In this document: piece after piece, positions 7,799 to 17,200 of the stretch
Position numbering within the stretch: position 1 is the first letter of the stretch
Layout of the letters: each line of letters starts with the position of its first letter
Source: Nannocystineae bacterium
GTDB lineage: Bacteria; Myxococcota_A; Polyangia; Haliangiales; Haliangiaceae
DNA length: 32,413 nucleotides
Direction of reading: 5' to 3'
NCBI GenBank assembly: GCA_007133195.1
Contig: SLNH01000427.1
Coordinates: forward strand, 1-32,413
Made by a program: the position numbers and the translations under genes
Notes under the pieces: model-generated
What the model was told of the DNA's origin: nothing
Seen by the model: only the letters and a program-made list of their open reading frames with translations
The model's database searches: none

Positions 7799-9292
7799 AT
7801 GAGCAACGAATCTGGCTTCCCGCGAGCTGCCGCTGCCCTGCGCGAATCCGCGGAGGAGATTCTCGCCGGCTGGGAGGCAAGGGTGCGTTCGGCGCGCGGC
7901 CTGTCCTCCGGCGAGCCCGGCTCGGCCGTTTTGCGAGACGACATCCCGGAGATGATCGAGGCCCTCGCCAGCGGGCTCGCGCCGCCGGCCTCGGAAGGAG
8001 CGATCCCGGATCGCGCTCCTTATGATCACGCGCTCCAGCGCTTCACCGAGGACGTCCCTCTGCCGACGCTGGTCGAGGAGTACCGGATCTTGCGCTCGGC
8101 GCTCTTCGACCTGCTCGCGCGCGAGGCGCTGGATGAGCTCCCACGGGCGTGGCCCTACGTCGCGAACCACCTCGACCGCGCGATCGAGGAGGCGGTGGCC
8201 CAATACAGCGAGCAGCGGATGCGCTGGCTCGCCGAGAGCGAACAAGAGATCGAGGCGGTTTTGCGCGAGCTGCCGGTCGGCGTCGCGGTCGCCGACGCCA
8301 AAACGGGGCGGCTCGTGCGCGCGAATCGACAGATGGCCAAAATTCAGGCCGGGGTCGCCGAGGCGGGGACGGTGCAGGCGGCGGCGCAGGGCGTGGAGCA
8401 TCTAAGCGGCGCGCCGTGCACCCCCGACGAGGTTCCGCTCGCGCGCGCGCTCCGCGGCGAGGAGACGGGAGCCGAGGAGTACCGCGTCTACGACCCGAGC
8501 GGGAATCCCGTGGCCGTCGAGGTCCGGGCGAGGCCCCTTCGCGGCCCGGGCGGTGACGTGCGGGGGGCCGTGGCGATCGTGAGCGACGTGAGCGAGCGCA
8601 TGCGATCGACCGCCGAGCGCCAGCTCATCGCGGCGACTCTCGGCCATGACGTAAGGAGCCCCCTCAGCACGATCCGAGTCGCGGCGCAAAGGCTTCAGCA
8701 GGTGGAGACCTCATCCCTCGTTCACAAGCTGAGCGGCGGTATCGTGCGCAGCTCGTCCAAGCTCACCGATCTGGTCACCGAGCTCCTGGACGTCGCCCGG
8801 AGCCGCGATCAAGCCCCGCCGCTGTCGCGCGAGCCGATCGATCTCGCCGAGCTGTGCCGAGAGGTCATCGCCGATCGGAGCGCGGCGCGAGCCGGACCCG
8901 AGATCCGGCTTCACGTTCCGGTCGCGGTGGAGGGCATGTGGGATCGCCGGCGCCTCGTCCGCATCGTCGAGAATCTGGTGGACAACGCGGAAAAGTACGG
9001 CGAAGCGGCGTGGGGCGTCGACATCCACGTCTACCAGGAGGCGGCCATGGCGGTGCTCGCGGTGTCCAATCGCGGTAGCTTCGGGGGCGGCGAGATGCCC
9101 AGCAGGCGCCTGTTCGAGCCCTACCGGCGCGGCGACGGCGGCGCCGTCGGCTCGGGTTTGGGGCTCTACATCGTCAAAGAGTTTTCCGAAGCGCACGGGG
9201 GGGTCGTGAAGGTGCAAAGCGAACAAGGGATCACGACCCTGCGGGTGTTTCTTCCCGTCGGCGAGACGTCTGGCGCGGCGGAGCCCGGTTGA
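7799..9292 (+). CDS. Soluble histidine kinase, RsbRD_N-PAS-HisKA-HATPase
   Basis: A 497-residue cytoplasmic histidine kinase with no membrane helix. Residues about 10-145 resemble the RsbRD N-terminal domain found in stress sensors and many myxobacterial kinases (ILAGWEARVRS, LRDDIPEMIEAL, LVEEYRILRSAL). A PAS-like sensor follows at about 150-268. The phosphoacceptor is H283 in LGHDVRSPLS. The ATPase domain has the N-box ENLVDNAEKYG (391-401) and the G2 box GSGLGLYIVKEF (451-462). The G1 box is altered: the usual Asp-x-Gly-x-Gly reads NRGSF (424-428), with Asn for Asp. Kinases with a V-x-N-x-G form of this box are a known subgroup, so activity is still likely. No adjacent receiver gene. The ATG at 7799 follows GGAG by 4 nt. 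Confidence 0.9.
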   Translation: MSNESGFPRAAAALRESAEEILAGWEARVRSARGLSSGEPGSAVLRDDIPEMIEALASGLAPPASEGAIPDRAPYDHALQRFTEDVPLPTLVEEYRILRSALFDLLAREALDELPRAWPYVANHLDRAIEEAVAQYSEQRMRWLAESEQEIEAVLRELPVGVAVADAKTGRLVRANRQMAKIQAGVAEAGTVQAAAQGVEHLSGAPCTPDEVPLARALRGEETGAEEYRVYDPSGNPVAVEVRARPLRGPGGDVRGAVAIVSDVSERMRSTAERQLIAATLGHDVRSPLSTIRVAAQRLQQVETSSLVHKLSGGIVRSSSKLTDLVTELLDVARSRDQAPPLSREPIDLAELCREVIADRSAARAGPEIRLHVPVAVEGMWDRRRLVRIVENLVDNAEKYGEAAWGVDIHVYQEAAMAVLAVSNRGSFGGGEMPSRRLFEPYRRGDGGAVGSGLGLYIVKEFSEAHGGVVKVQSEQGITTLRVFLPVGETSGAAEPG

Positions 9293-9394
9293 TCTTTGGA
9301 GGCGTCCTGCACCGTCCGCTCGCACGCCGGGCGATCGTGAGTCATCGTGGCCGCCGCCCCGGGGGCCCTGGCTGTGGCCGGCGTGGGGCGCGGT

Positions 9395-9423
9395 TTGACA
9401 CCATCCCCGGCGCTTCGTAGGTT
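9395..9423 (+). promoter_or_regulatory. Candidate promoter of the hydrolase-acetyltransferase-helicase operon
   Basis: A perfect -35 hexamer TTGACA (9395-9400), a 17-bp spacer, then TAGGTT (9418-9423), which matches 4 of 6 consensus -10 bases. It lies about 80 bp upstream of the operon's first ATG at 9502. This is the best sigma-70-like promoter in the window. Confidence 0.5.
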
Positions 9424-9461
9424 GGTGCGAGCGGCCGGCGTCGCCGGGCGTGACAATTCTT

Positions 9462-9475
9462 GGAGCGAACGCTCC
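9462..9475. promoter_or_regulatory. Inverted repeat in operon leader
   Basis: GGAGCG-AA-CGCTCC is a perfect 6-bp inverted repeat with a 2-nt centre, between the candidate promoter and the start codon at 9502. It could be an operator or part of an mRNA leader hairpin. Function is inferred only from position and symmetry. Confidence 0.3.
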
Positions 9476-9501
9476 GGCTGCCACGACGCAGGGAGGCCCC
9501 G

Positions 9502-10392
9502 ATGACGCGACGCGTGCGGGTGGCCACGACCCAGTACTTCTTCCGCCCCATCAAGACCTTCGACGAGTTCCGCGGCCAGGTGGAGGCGCTCGTGGAGACG
9601 GCGGCCGACTACGACTGCCGAATCATGGTGTTTCCGGAGTACTTTACGGCTCAGCTCCTCACGCTCGGCGACGTGCGCCGTCCGATCGACATTCAGATCC
9701 GCTCATTGGCCGAGCAGGTGCCGCGCTTCGTCGACATGCTCTCGACGCTGGCTCGGCAGTTTCGAATTTATATCGCGGCGGGGACGATCCCCGTCGCCGG
9801 CGAGACCGACGACGTGGTCTACAACGACTGCTACTTCTTTTCGCCGCACGGGGAGTTCGTCGTCCAGGGCAAGCTCCACATGACCCGATTCGAGGTCGAA
9901 GAGTGGCGGGTGTCGGCGCGAAACAGCCTCAAGGTGTTCGACACCGAGTACGGCCGCATCGCGATCGCGATCTGCTACGACGTCGAGTTTCCGGAGATCG
10001 TCCGCGAGTCCGCGCTGCTCGGAGCCAAGATCCTGCTCGTGCCGAGCTGCACCGACGACCGGCAGGGCTTCATCCGCGTGCGGTACTGCGCCCAAGCGCG
10101 CGCGATCGAAAATCAGCTCTACGCGATTCACGCCTGCACGGTGGGCTCGATCCCGCAGGTGCCGGCCGTGCACATGAACTACGGTCAAGCTTCCATCATC
10201 ACGCCGAGCGACTTCGCGTTCGCGCGCGACGGGATCCTCGCGGAGGGGACGCCCAACAGCGAGGCGATGCTGATCGGTGAGCTCAACCTGGAGACCATCG
10301 AGGAGAGCCGAGACTTCGGCTCCGTGCTGCCGCTGTCGGACAGCAGGCGCACGCGGGAGATCATTCGCGAGCCCGAGGTCATCAAGTTGTGA
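9502..10392 (+). CDS. Carbon-nitrogen hydrolase (nitrilase superfamily)
   Basis: A 296-residue cytoplasmic amidohydrolase of the nitrilase/C-N hydrolase superfamily, which cleaves non-peptide C-N bonds through a Glu-Lys-Cys triad. All three are visible: E46 in FPEYFT, K124 in GKLHMTRFE, and C158 in ICYDVEFPE. The size fits a single catalytic domain. In many bacteria this branch is fused to an N-terminal GNAT acetyltransferase (YhcX-type). Here the acetyltransferase is a separate gene directly downstream, overlapping by 4 nt, which supports a shared pathway. The substrate is unknown. The start at 9502 is preferred over a TTG at 9460 because GGGAGG lies 5 nt upstream and the domain begins immediately (RVRVATTQ). 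Confidence 0.92.
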   Translation: MTRRVRVATTQYFFRPIKTFDEFRGQVEALVETAADYDCRIMVFPEYFTAQLLTLGDVRRPIDIQIRSLAEQVPRFVDMLSTLARQFRIYIAAGTIPVAGETDDVVYNDCYFFSPHGEFVVQGKLHMTRFEVEEWRVSARNSLKVFDTEYGRIAIAICYDVEFPEIVRESALLGAKILLVPSCTDDRQGFIRVRYCAQARAIENQLYAIHACTVGSIPQVPAVHMNYGQASIITPSDFAFARDGILAEGTPNSEAMLIGELNLETIEESRDFGSVLPLSDSRRTREIIREPEVIKL

Positions 10393-11126
10393 GCGATGGT
10401 TCCGAGTTTCCTTCTCATCGCGTCGAGGTCCGTCGAACCCGCGCCCGAGACTTCGCGGCGCTGCGTGACATCAGCCGCCGGGTGTACCCGGACGAGTACC
10501 CGTGGACGGAGGCCTACCTTCAGTCCCACTTGCGCCACTTCCCCGACGGGCAGCTCGTCGCCACCCTGCGGCCGAGCGGGCGAGTCCTCGGCATGGCCGC
10601 GAGCCTCATCGTGGATTGGCGCGACTACGAGACCGGCGACTCGTACGGGGACTTCACGGGCGGAGGCTGGTTTACAAACCACGACCCCACGGGAACGACC
10701 CTGTACGGCGCGGAGGTGATGGTGGATCCGAGCGCGCAGGGGATGGGCGCGGGCAAGGCCCTTTACGCCGCCCGCCGGGACTTGTGCCGGCGCCTGGGGC
10801 TCGAGCGGATCCGGGCCGGCGCGCGCATCCCCGGGTACGCCGAGGTGAGCCACCGGATGTCCGCCGAGGAGTACGTCCTCGCCTGCGTTCGCGGGGAGCG
10901 CGTCGATCCCACGCTCACGTTTCAGCTCGCGCAGGGGTTTCACGTCGTCTCCGTGGTTCGCGGCTATGCGCGGGGTGACCGCGAAAGTGACGGCTACGGC
11001 GTGCTCATCGAATGGGACAGCGACGCGCTCGTTCCGGGTTCGCGCGGCGGCGGGCGCGATCCGCGAACGGGCCGAGCTCGTGGGCGGCGGCCGTCGTCCG
11101 GGGAGGGTGACCGGAGGGGGGCGTGA
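10389..11126 (+). CDS. GNAT family N-acetyltransferase
   Basis: A 245-residue GNAT acetyltransferase. The acetyl-CoA pyrophosphate loop is QGMGAGKAL (117-125), on a typical strand-loop-helix (AEVMVDPSAQGMGAGKALYA). The later segments GYAEVSHRMSAEEYV and LAQGFHVV resemble the acetyltransferase half of the fused GNAT/C-N hydrolase proteins. Residues after about 215 are a disordered Arg/Gly-rich tail without family support. It starts with GTG inside GTGA, overlapping the hydrolase stop, and its own TGA overlaps the GTG of the helicase gene the same way. The small-molecule or peptide acceptor is unknown. Confidence 0.88.
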   Translation: MSDGSEFPSHRVEVRRTRARDFAALRDISRRVYPDEYPWTEAYLQSHLRHFPDGQLVATLRPSGRVLGMAASLIVDWRDYETGDSYGDFTGGGWFTNHDPTGTTLYGAEVMVDPSAQGMGAGKALYAARRDLCRRLGLERIRAGARIPGYAEVSHRMSAEEYVLACVRGERVDPTLTFQLAQGFHVVSVVRGYARGDRESDGYGVLIEWDSDALVPGSRGGGRDPRTGRARGRRPSSGEGDRRGA

Positions 11127-13039
11127 ACGAGCTCGAGCGGATGGCCGAGCTCTGGGAGCGCGAGCGCCGGCATCAGGAAGCCCAGTTTGCCGAACAAATG
11201 CAGGCGCTCTCGCAGCGCGAGCGGATCGAGGCCGGCATCGCGCTCCGCCGGCTGTCGATCGCCGAGGTGGACGCCACGGCGGGCGGGCGGTTTTTGCTGT
11301 GGCTGGAGTCGGCGAAACCCAACGACCTGGAGCTATTCCGCCTGCAGGTCGGGGATCCGGTCAGGCTGTGGATCGAGGCGCCGGCCTCGGGCGCGCGGGC
11401 GACCATCGCCCGGCGGCGCGGCCCCTCCGTCGCGGTCATTCCGGACCAGGAGCTGCCCGACGAGTACTTCGAGGCCGACTTCCACCTCGACCGCGACGCC
11501 CCGAAGGCCACCTTCGAGCGCGGCGCTGCGGCGATCGCGCGGTTTCGACGCGGCGGAAGGGAGGGGCCCGCCGGTGACCGCGGGCGGCTGCGCGACGTCC
11601 TTTGTGCGGCCGAGCCGCCGGCGTTCGGCGACATCGAGGCGCTAGACCTGTTCGACACGGATCTCCACGAGGCCCAGGCGCGGGCCGTGTCCGCGGCGCT
11701 CGCGAGCCAAGATGTCGGCCTCGTGCTCGGGCCGCCCGGGACGGGGAAGACGCGCACGCTGGTCGAGGTGATCCGCCAGCTCGTAAGCCGCGGCGAGCGC
11801 GTGCTCGCCACCGCCGCCAGCAACGCGGCGGTGGATAACCTCGGCGAGCGGGTCGCGCGGACGGGCGCGGGCGTGGTCCGCCTGGGCCACCCGGCGCGGG
11901 TGTCGCCGGCCCTCGAGGATCGAACCCTCGACGTCCTGCTCCGCCGCAGCGACGACGCCGCCGTCGCGAAAAACTGGCTCGATCAGGCCAGCGAGATCCG
12001 GCGGCGAGCCGAGGCGCGGCGGTCCCGCGGGCGAATGTCGCGCCGCGAGTTCAAAGACGCGCTCCAAGAGGCGCGCGGGCTCGCCCGCGACGCCAAGAAT
12101 CACCTGGCCCGCGCCGAGTCGGCGATCCTCCGGCGCGCGCAGGTGGTGTGCGCCACCGCGGCGGGCGCAGACGCCGCCGCGCTCGGCAGCGCAAACTTCG
12201 ATCGCGTGGTGCTCGACGAGGCGACCCAGGCGCCGGATCCGATCGCGCTCGTGGCGCTCGCGCGCGCCCCGCGCGCCATCTTGGCAGGTGATCCTCACCA
12301 GCTCCCGCCGACCGTCGTGGATCCCGACGCCGCCGCAGCGGGCCTGAGCCGCACCTTTTTCGAGCGCATCTCCGAGGCGTACCCGAAGGCGCCGCGCATG
12401 CTCGTCCGGCAGCACCGGATGCACGCCGGGATCATGGCGTTTCCGTCGATGAGCAAATACGACGGCAAGCTCGAGGCGGCGCCCGAGGTCGCGGCGCACG
12501 AGCTAGCCGATCTCGGGGCGACGGACGACCCGCTTCGGCCGAGCCCGTTCGTGTTTATCGACACGGCGGGCACCGGCTGGACCGAACAGCGCGAGGCCGA
12601 CGACCCGAGCCTTTCGAACCCGGGCCACGCCGAGCGCGTGGCCGCCGAGGTGCGGCGCGTGATCTCGCGGGGCGTCGAGCCCGCACAGATCAGCGTGATC
12701 GCCGCGTACCGCGCGCAGGTGCGCGGACTCCGCGAGCGCCTCGCCCCAGAGCGCGAGGCGGGGCTCGAGGTCGCGACGGTGGACGCCTTCCAGGGGCGCG
12801 AGAGTGAGGTCGTGGTGGTCGACCTCGTGCGTAGCAACGACCGCGGCGAGGTTGGATTTCTGGCCGACACCCGGCGGATGAACGTCGCGCTCACCCGCGC
12901 CCGCCGGATGCTCCTCGTCGTGGGCGACAGCGCCACCGTGGGCGGCCATCCGTACTACGCCTCGTTTTTGCGCCACGCCGAGCGCGCCGGCGCTCACCTG
13001 AGCGCGTGGGCCGACGCCGCAGAGCCCCTCGAGGGCTGA
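11123..13039 (+). CDS. UPF1/IGHMBP2-like superfamily 1 helicase
   Basis: A 638-residue SF1B-type RNA/DNA helicase of the UPF1/SMUBP-2-like group. An N-terminal beta-rich region (about 35-140) precedes the first RecA domain, with Walker A GPPGTGKT (203-210), Walker B VLDEATQ (363-369) and motif III LAGDPHQLPPT (387-397). The second RecA domain has the QHRMH motif (430-434), motif V with VDAFQGRESEVVVVD (553-567), and motif VI ALTRARRMLLVVGD (589-602). An inserted basic, helical segment (285-335) fits the 1B/stalk region. All core motifs are intact, so ATP-driven unwinding is expected; the nucleic-acid target is unknown. The GTG start lies in GTGA with the upstream stop and follows GGAGGGGGG. 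A helicase coupled to hydrolase and acetyltransferase genes is unusual. Confidence 0.92.
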   Translation: MNELERMAELWERERRHQEAQFAEQMQALSQRERIEAGIALRRLSIAEVDATAGGRFLLWLESAKPNDLELFRLQVGDPVRLWIEAPASGARATIARRRGPSVAVIPDQELPDEYFEADFHLDRDAPKATFERGAAAIARFRRGGREGPAGDRGRLRDVLCAAEPPAFGDIEALDLFDTDLHEAQARAVSAALASQDVGLVLGPPGTGKTRTLVEVIRQLVSRGERVLATAASNAAVDNLGERVARTGAGVVRLGHPARVSPALEDRTLDVLLRRSDDAAVAKNWLDQASEIRRRAEARRSRGRMSRREFKDALQEARGLARDAKNHLARAESAILRRAQVVCATAAGADAAALGSANFDRVVLDEATQAPDPIALVALARAPRAILAGDPHQLPPTVVDPDAAAAGLSRTFFERISEAYPKAPRMLVRQHRMHAGIMAFPSMSKYDGKLEAAPEVAAHELADLGATDDPLRPSPFVFIDTAGTGWTEQREADDPSLSNPGHAERVAAEVRRVISRGVEPAQISVIAAYRAQVRGLRERLAPEREAGLEVATVDAFQGRESEVVVVDLVRSNDRGEVGFLADTRRMNVALTRARRMLLVVGDSATVGGHPYYASFLRHAERAGAHLSAWADAAEPLEG

Positions 13040-13364
13040 GGCGGTCCGACACCCACATCGGTCCGCGATCACGCGTACGCGTCTTCGCCAGATCCTTTGA
13101 GCGAGCGCAAACAGACCCACACGTGGGACGACGCGGGAGCGTCTGCCGGACGTTGCGTCCTGTGCACACACTGTTTGCCCTCAGAAAAACTCGGCGCGCC
13201 GCGCCAGAATTTTGTCCTGAGGAGAGTCGGTGAGGGTTCCGGTCTGTCGATCGGTTAGGGCGCAAATGCGGCTTTCCTCTGGTCACACCGCTTTTTTTAT
13301 CGAAACGGACTTCTCATCGCTTTTCCTCGATGACAGCTCAGATCCACTTTGATAGCCTGATTTG
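13040..13364. other. Intergenic region after the helicase operon
   Basis: This 325-bp spacer has no convincing ORF or RNA gene. A short GC palindrome (GGCGCGCCGCGCC, 13193-13205) followed shortly by TTTT is a weak terminator candidate. A run of seven T at 13292-13298 follows a 4-bp GCGG/CCGC stem (13268-13291), also weak. The last 100 bases are AT-richer and contain the promoter-like pair of the next gene. Confidence 0.45.
13330..13358 (+). promoter_or_regulatory. Candidate promoter abutting the start of the small lipoprotein gene
   Basis: ATGACA (13330-13335, 5 of 6 match to TTGACA), a 17-bp spacer, and TAGCCT (13353-13358, 3 of 6). The -10 box ends 6 nt before the ATG at 13365, and no Shine-Dalgarno sequence is visible. 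This would give a leaderless transcript. The weak -10 keeps confidence low. Confidence 0.28.
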
Positions 13365-14033
13365 ATGATGAAACGATACATTGTCATTCCTCAGGCGCTT
13401 TTTCTCTTCTTCATGCTCGCGGGATGTGACGAGTTCGGCGAGGATTACGGCCACCACGCCGCCGCCGGCACCGTCAGCGACGATCCCGAGGACAAGGAGT
13501 TCCCCGAATTCCCGCTCTACTACACGGGAACCGGCGTGTTTTTCAACGAGCTCGATCCGACTGATACGCTCATTGGCATCTACACCTACGACATGGAAGA
13601 AGGGGTGAATCACGAGATCGTGCATTGGGTGGACCGGACGATCGTCGCGATCATGGAATACGATCTCGAGGGCGACGAGCCGGACCGCGAGTACTGGATC
13701 GACCTCGACGAAAAGGGGCGGCCGACGGATTGCGAGCTGGCCGAATTCCCGCTGCCAAATGTCTTTCACCGCGACTGGTGGCTCGAAAACGACATGGTTT
13801 ACGAGGGCACCGACGAGATTAATGGCTTCGCCGCCCACTGCTGGGCCGGGGAGATGCCTGAGGCGGGATTTCCCGTGCGGTACTGCAACCGCGCCGACGT
13901 GTATCCCGAATTTTCGCCGCTGCTCAAGCAGGTCGCTCATTTCACGTTTGAGGACTACGACGGCCGCGAACTCGAAAAGAGCGATATTCAGCCGAGCTTG
14001 TTCAAGCTTCCGCGCGAGTGTCGAGATCTCTAG
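13365..14033 (+). CDS. Small lipoprotein, unknown function, lower GC
   Basis: A 222-residue predicted lipoprotein: basic start (MMKRY), hydrophobic core, and lipobox MLAGC with the lipid cysteine near residue 21. The mature part is acidic and aromatic-rich (FPEFPLYYTGTGVFF, HWVDRTIVAIMEYDLEG, HRDWWLENDMVYEG) with cysteines that could pair. I do not recognise a family. Its base composition is visibly less GC-rich than its neighbours and it stands alone between two long genes, so recent acquisition is possible. Two adjacent ATGs (13365, 13368) and a TTG at 13362 compete as start. The first ATG is chosen, since no ribosome binding site decides. Confidence 0.7.
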   Translation: MMKRYIVIPQALFLFFMLAGCDEFGEDYGHHAAAGTVSDDPEDKEFPEFPLYYTGTGVFFNELDPTDTLIGIYTYDMEEGVNHEIVHWVDRTIVAIMEYDLEGDEPDREYWIDLDEKGRPTDCELAEFPLPNVFHRDWWLENDMVYEGTDEINGFAAHCWAGEMPEAGFPVRYCNRADVYPEFSPLLKQVAHFTFEDYDGRELEKSDIQPSLFKLPRECRDL

Positions 14034-14256
14034 GCGAGCTGCCCGGGTTGGCCTCGTCGGCCCGGCCCTTCGACGGTAGCGCCTCGGGTGGCGACGCCGC
14101 TCGTTCGGCCGGGGGCGCGGGGCAGCCTTCGTGCTGCTACGACCAAACGGGGGCTCGATCTCGCCACCGCGAGGAGTCTCGTTGCGACGTTTGCACCCGA
14201 CGACAAGGATGAGACAATCGCGATAAAGCGGCGACGGGGGACCGGTCGAGGCACGC

Positions 14257-17200
14257 GTGACTTTTCTGGACATCGAGACGGTCCATTCCGGACGACGCTT
14301 TGTCGTCCAGCGGTGCCGGCGCGAACGGGACGGGGCGCGCGTGGTGGTCAAGCGCCTGCGGTCCGGCGAGGGCGATTCCTACGGCGCGCGCTCTCTGTCC
14401 GCAGAACACGAGATTCTGCAGGCTTTGACGGCTACGCCCGAGCGCCCCCGAATCTCCGAGCCGATCGAGTTCCATGGTCCCGATCGGGGCGGCCCGGCGC
14501 TGGTGCTCGCGGACGCGGGACCGACGGATCTCCGCAAAAGGCTCGGTCACCGAACGCTCGACATGACCACGGCGCTCTCGTTCGGTATCGAGTTGGCTCG
14601 CGTCCTCTCCTATCTCCACGGGCATCACATCCTGCACCGGGACATCAACCCTTCGAACATCGTAGTTGGCGCCGACGGCCACCTTGCGCTCGTGGACTTC
14701 GACGCGGCGACGCGGGTGATCGGCCTATCTCCCGACGACGTCCCCAGCGAACTCACCGGCACGCTGCACTACATTGCGCCCGAGCAAACGGGGCGGATGG
14801 GCCGCGGGGTCGACCACCGCGCCGACCTGTACGCCGCCGGGGCCACCCTCTACGAGATGCTGACCGGTTCACCTCCCTTTGCGGGCTCTGACGCCGTCGC
14901 GCTCGTCCACGCCCATTTGGCCCGCACCCCCGTCGCGCCCGCCACGATCAATCCGCGGGTGCCGCGCCTTCTGTCCGATCTCGCCCTGAAGCTCCTCGCC
15001 AAGAACCCAGACCACCGCTACCAGACCGCCGATGCGCTCGCCCACGATCTCGAAGAGGCCCGTGAGCGGTGGCGCGAAACCGGCACGATCTCTCGTTTCG
15101 AGCTCGGCCGGGCCGATGTCCGGGGCACGCTGGCCATCGCCCAGGGGCTTTACGGGCGGCGCCGCGAGATCGAGAGCCTGACCGCGGCCGTAACGCGCGC
15201 TGGCGACGGAGCGCGCGAGCTCATCGTGCTGCGCGGACCCGCCGGTTCTGGGAAGTCCTCTCTCATCGCCGAGGTCGCCCGGACGCATGCCGGCCGGGCG
15301 ACGTTCACGCAGGGCAAGGCGGGACAGGGGCAAGGCAATCACCCCCACGCGGCGTGGAAGGAGGCGGTCGGGCCCCTGCTCACCCAGATTCTCGACGCCG
15401 GGGAACCGCGTCGATCGCGGTGGAAAAGGCTCGTGCTCGAAGCCACGGGCCGCGACGCCGCGCTGTTGACTGAGCTGTGCCCGGACCTAGCCGCCCTGTT
15501 GGGCCCGCAGCCGGCGCCGCCGCCGAGCACGGGGGCCGCCATGCGCGAAACCAGGTTCCGTCGCGCGTTCGTCGGCCTGATTCGCACCCTCGCCGCCGAA
15601 TACCGTCCGCTCGTCCTCAGCTTCGACGATCTGCAGTGGATCGATCCGGCGTCTTTGAGCCTGCTGCACCTGATCGCCGCCGAGGGCGATTGTCCACACT
15701 TGCTCGTCATCGCGATCTACCGGGACGATGAGCTTCCGGCGACCCATCCGATGCACGAGGTCGTCGCGGCCGCGGGCGAGCGCGAGGTCCCGGTGCACAC
15801 CCACGACCTCGGCGCTCTCGGGCAAGGCGACGTGACGAGCTTGCTGGGTGACACCCTAAAGCGGCCGGAGGACGAGGTGCGCTCGCTCGCCCGCGTCGTA
15901 CTGGCCAAGACCGCCGGCAACGCGCTTTTCGTTCACCGTTTTCTCTACACCATTCATCAGCGCGATTGGCTCACCTTCGACGCGACGCGAAACTCGTGGT
16001 CGTGGGACGAACACCGCATCGCGCGCGCGGAGGCGACGGAGAACGTGGTAGCGCTCATGCGTGACGCGATCCGCAACCTCCCTGCCGAGACTCAGGAGGT
16101 GTTACGAGCCGCGTCCTGCTTCCGCGGATGGATAGACCTCGAGCTGCTGGCGGAGATCACGGACGCCGATCGAGAGCGTGTGGCTCGAAGCCTGTGGCGC
16201 GCGGTCGAGGAGCGTCTTTTGGTCGGCAGGCGTGATCAAGCCGGCAACGCCTACTATCGCTTCGAGCACGATCGGGTCCAAGAGACCGCGTATGCCCTGC
16301 TGGGGGCCGAGGAGCGTCAGGCCATTCACATGTCCCTCGCCCGTAGGCTGCTCGAGCGCTACGCCCAGCATCCGGACGGGGAGATCTTCGAGGTGGTCGA
16401 GCACCTGGGGCACGGCGCGGCGCTGATTCGCGGGGAGGGCGAGCGCCACGATGTGGCGAGACTCCACGCTGAGGCCGGCGCGCGGGCGCGCGCCGCCAAC
16501 GCCTATCGCGCCGCGCTCGCCTATTTTCACCGCGGAATCGCGCTGCTCGGCGGAGGACATGGCGCCTGGGAAGTCGACCGCGAGCTCGCGTTCCGCCTTC
16601 ACCGGGAAGGGGCGGAGTGCGCCTATCTGCTCGGCGAGTACGCCCAGGGCGATGCGCTCGTCGAAACGGCGCGTCCCCACGAGTCGTCGCCGTTCGACAG
16701 TGCTGGCCTCGCCAACCTCCAAGTCATCGCGATGGCGACCCGCGGCGACATGGAAGGCGCGCTCCGCCGCGGCATGGAGGGACTGGCGGGCTTCGGCATC
16801 GAGCTCCCGGGCGACATCGAGGAGGCCTGGGAGCAGGAGCTCGCCAGCGTGCGAGACGCCCTTTCGGAGCTCCGCAAGCCCGTCATCGAGCTCGAGCGCC
16901 TACGCGATCCGACCGAGGTCGCGATCATGGAGCTCCTTTCGAACTTGCTCTCGCCGGCGTTCGTCACCAGCTCGCGCCGCTTCGCGTTCTTGGTCGGCCG
17001 CATGGTCGCCCGGTCCGTCCAGCACGGAAACTGCGTATACTCGGCCTTCGCCTATGCCGGTTTGGGCATGGTGATCGGCACGCTCGAGCGCGACTACCGC
17101 ACCGCGCACGAGCTGGGCCGAACGGGCGCGGCGCTCGCCGAAGCGTTCGACGATCCGGTCCAGGAATGCCGCACCCTTCACATCCTGGGCTGCTTCATCA

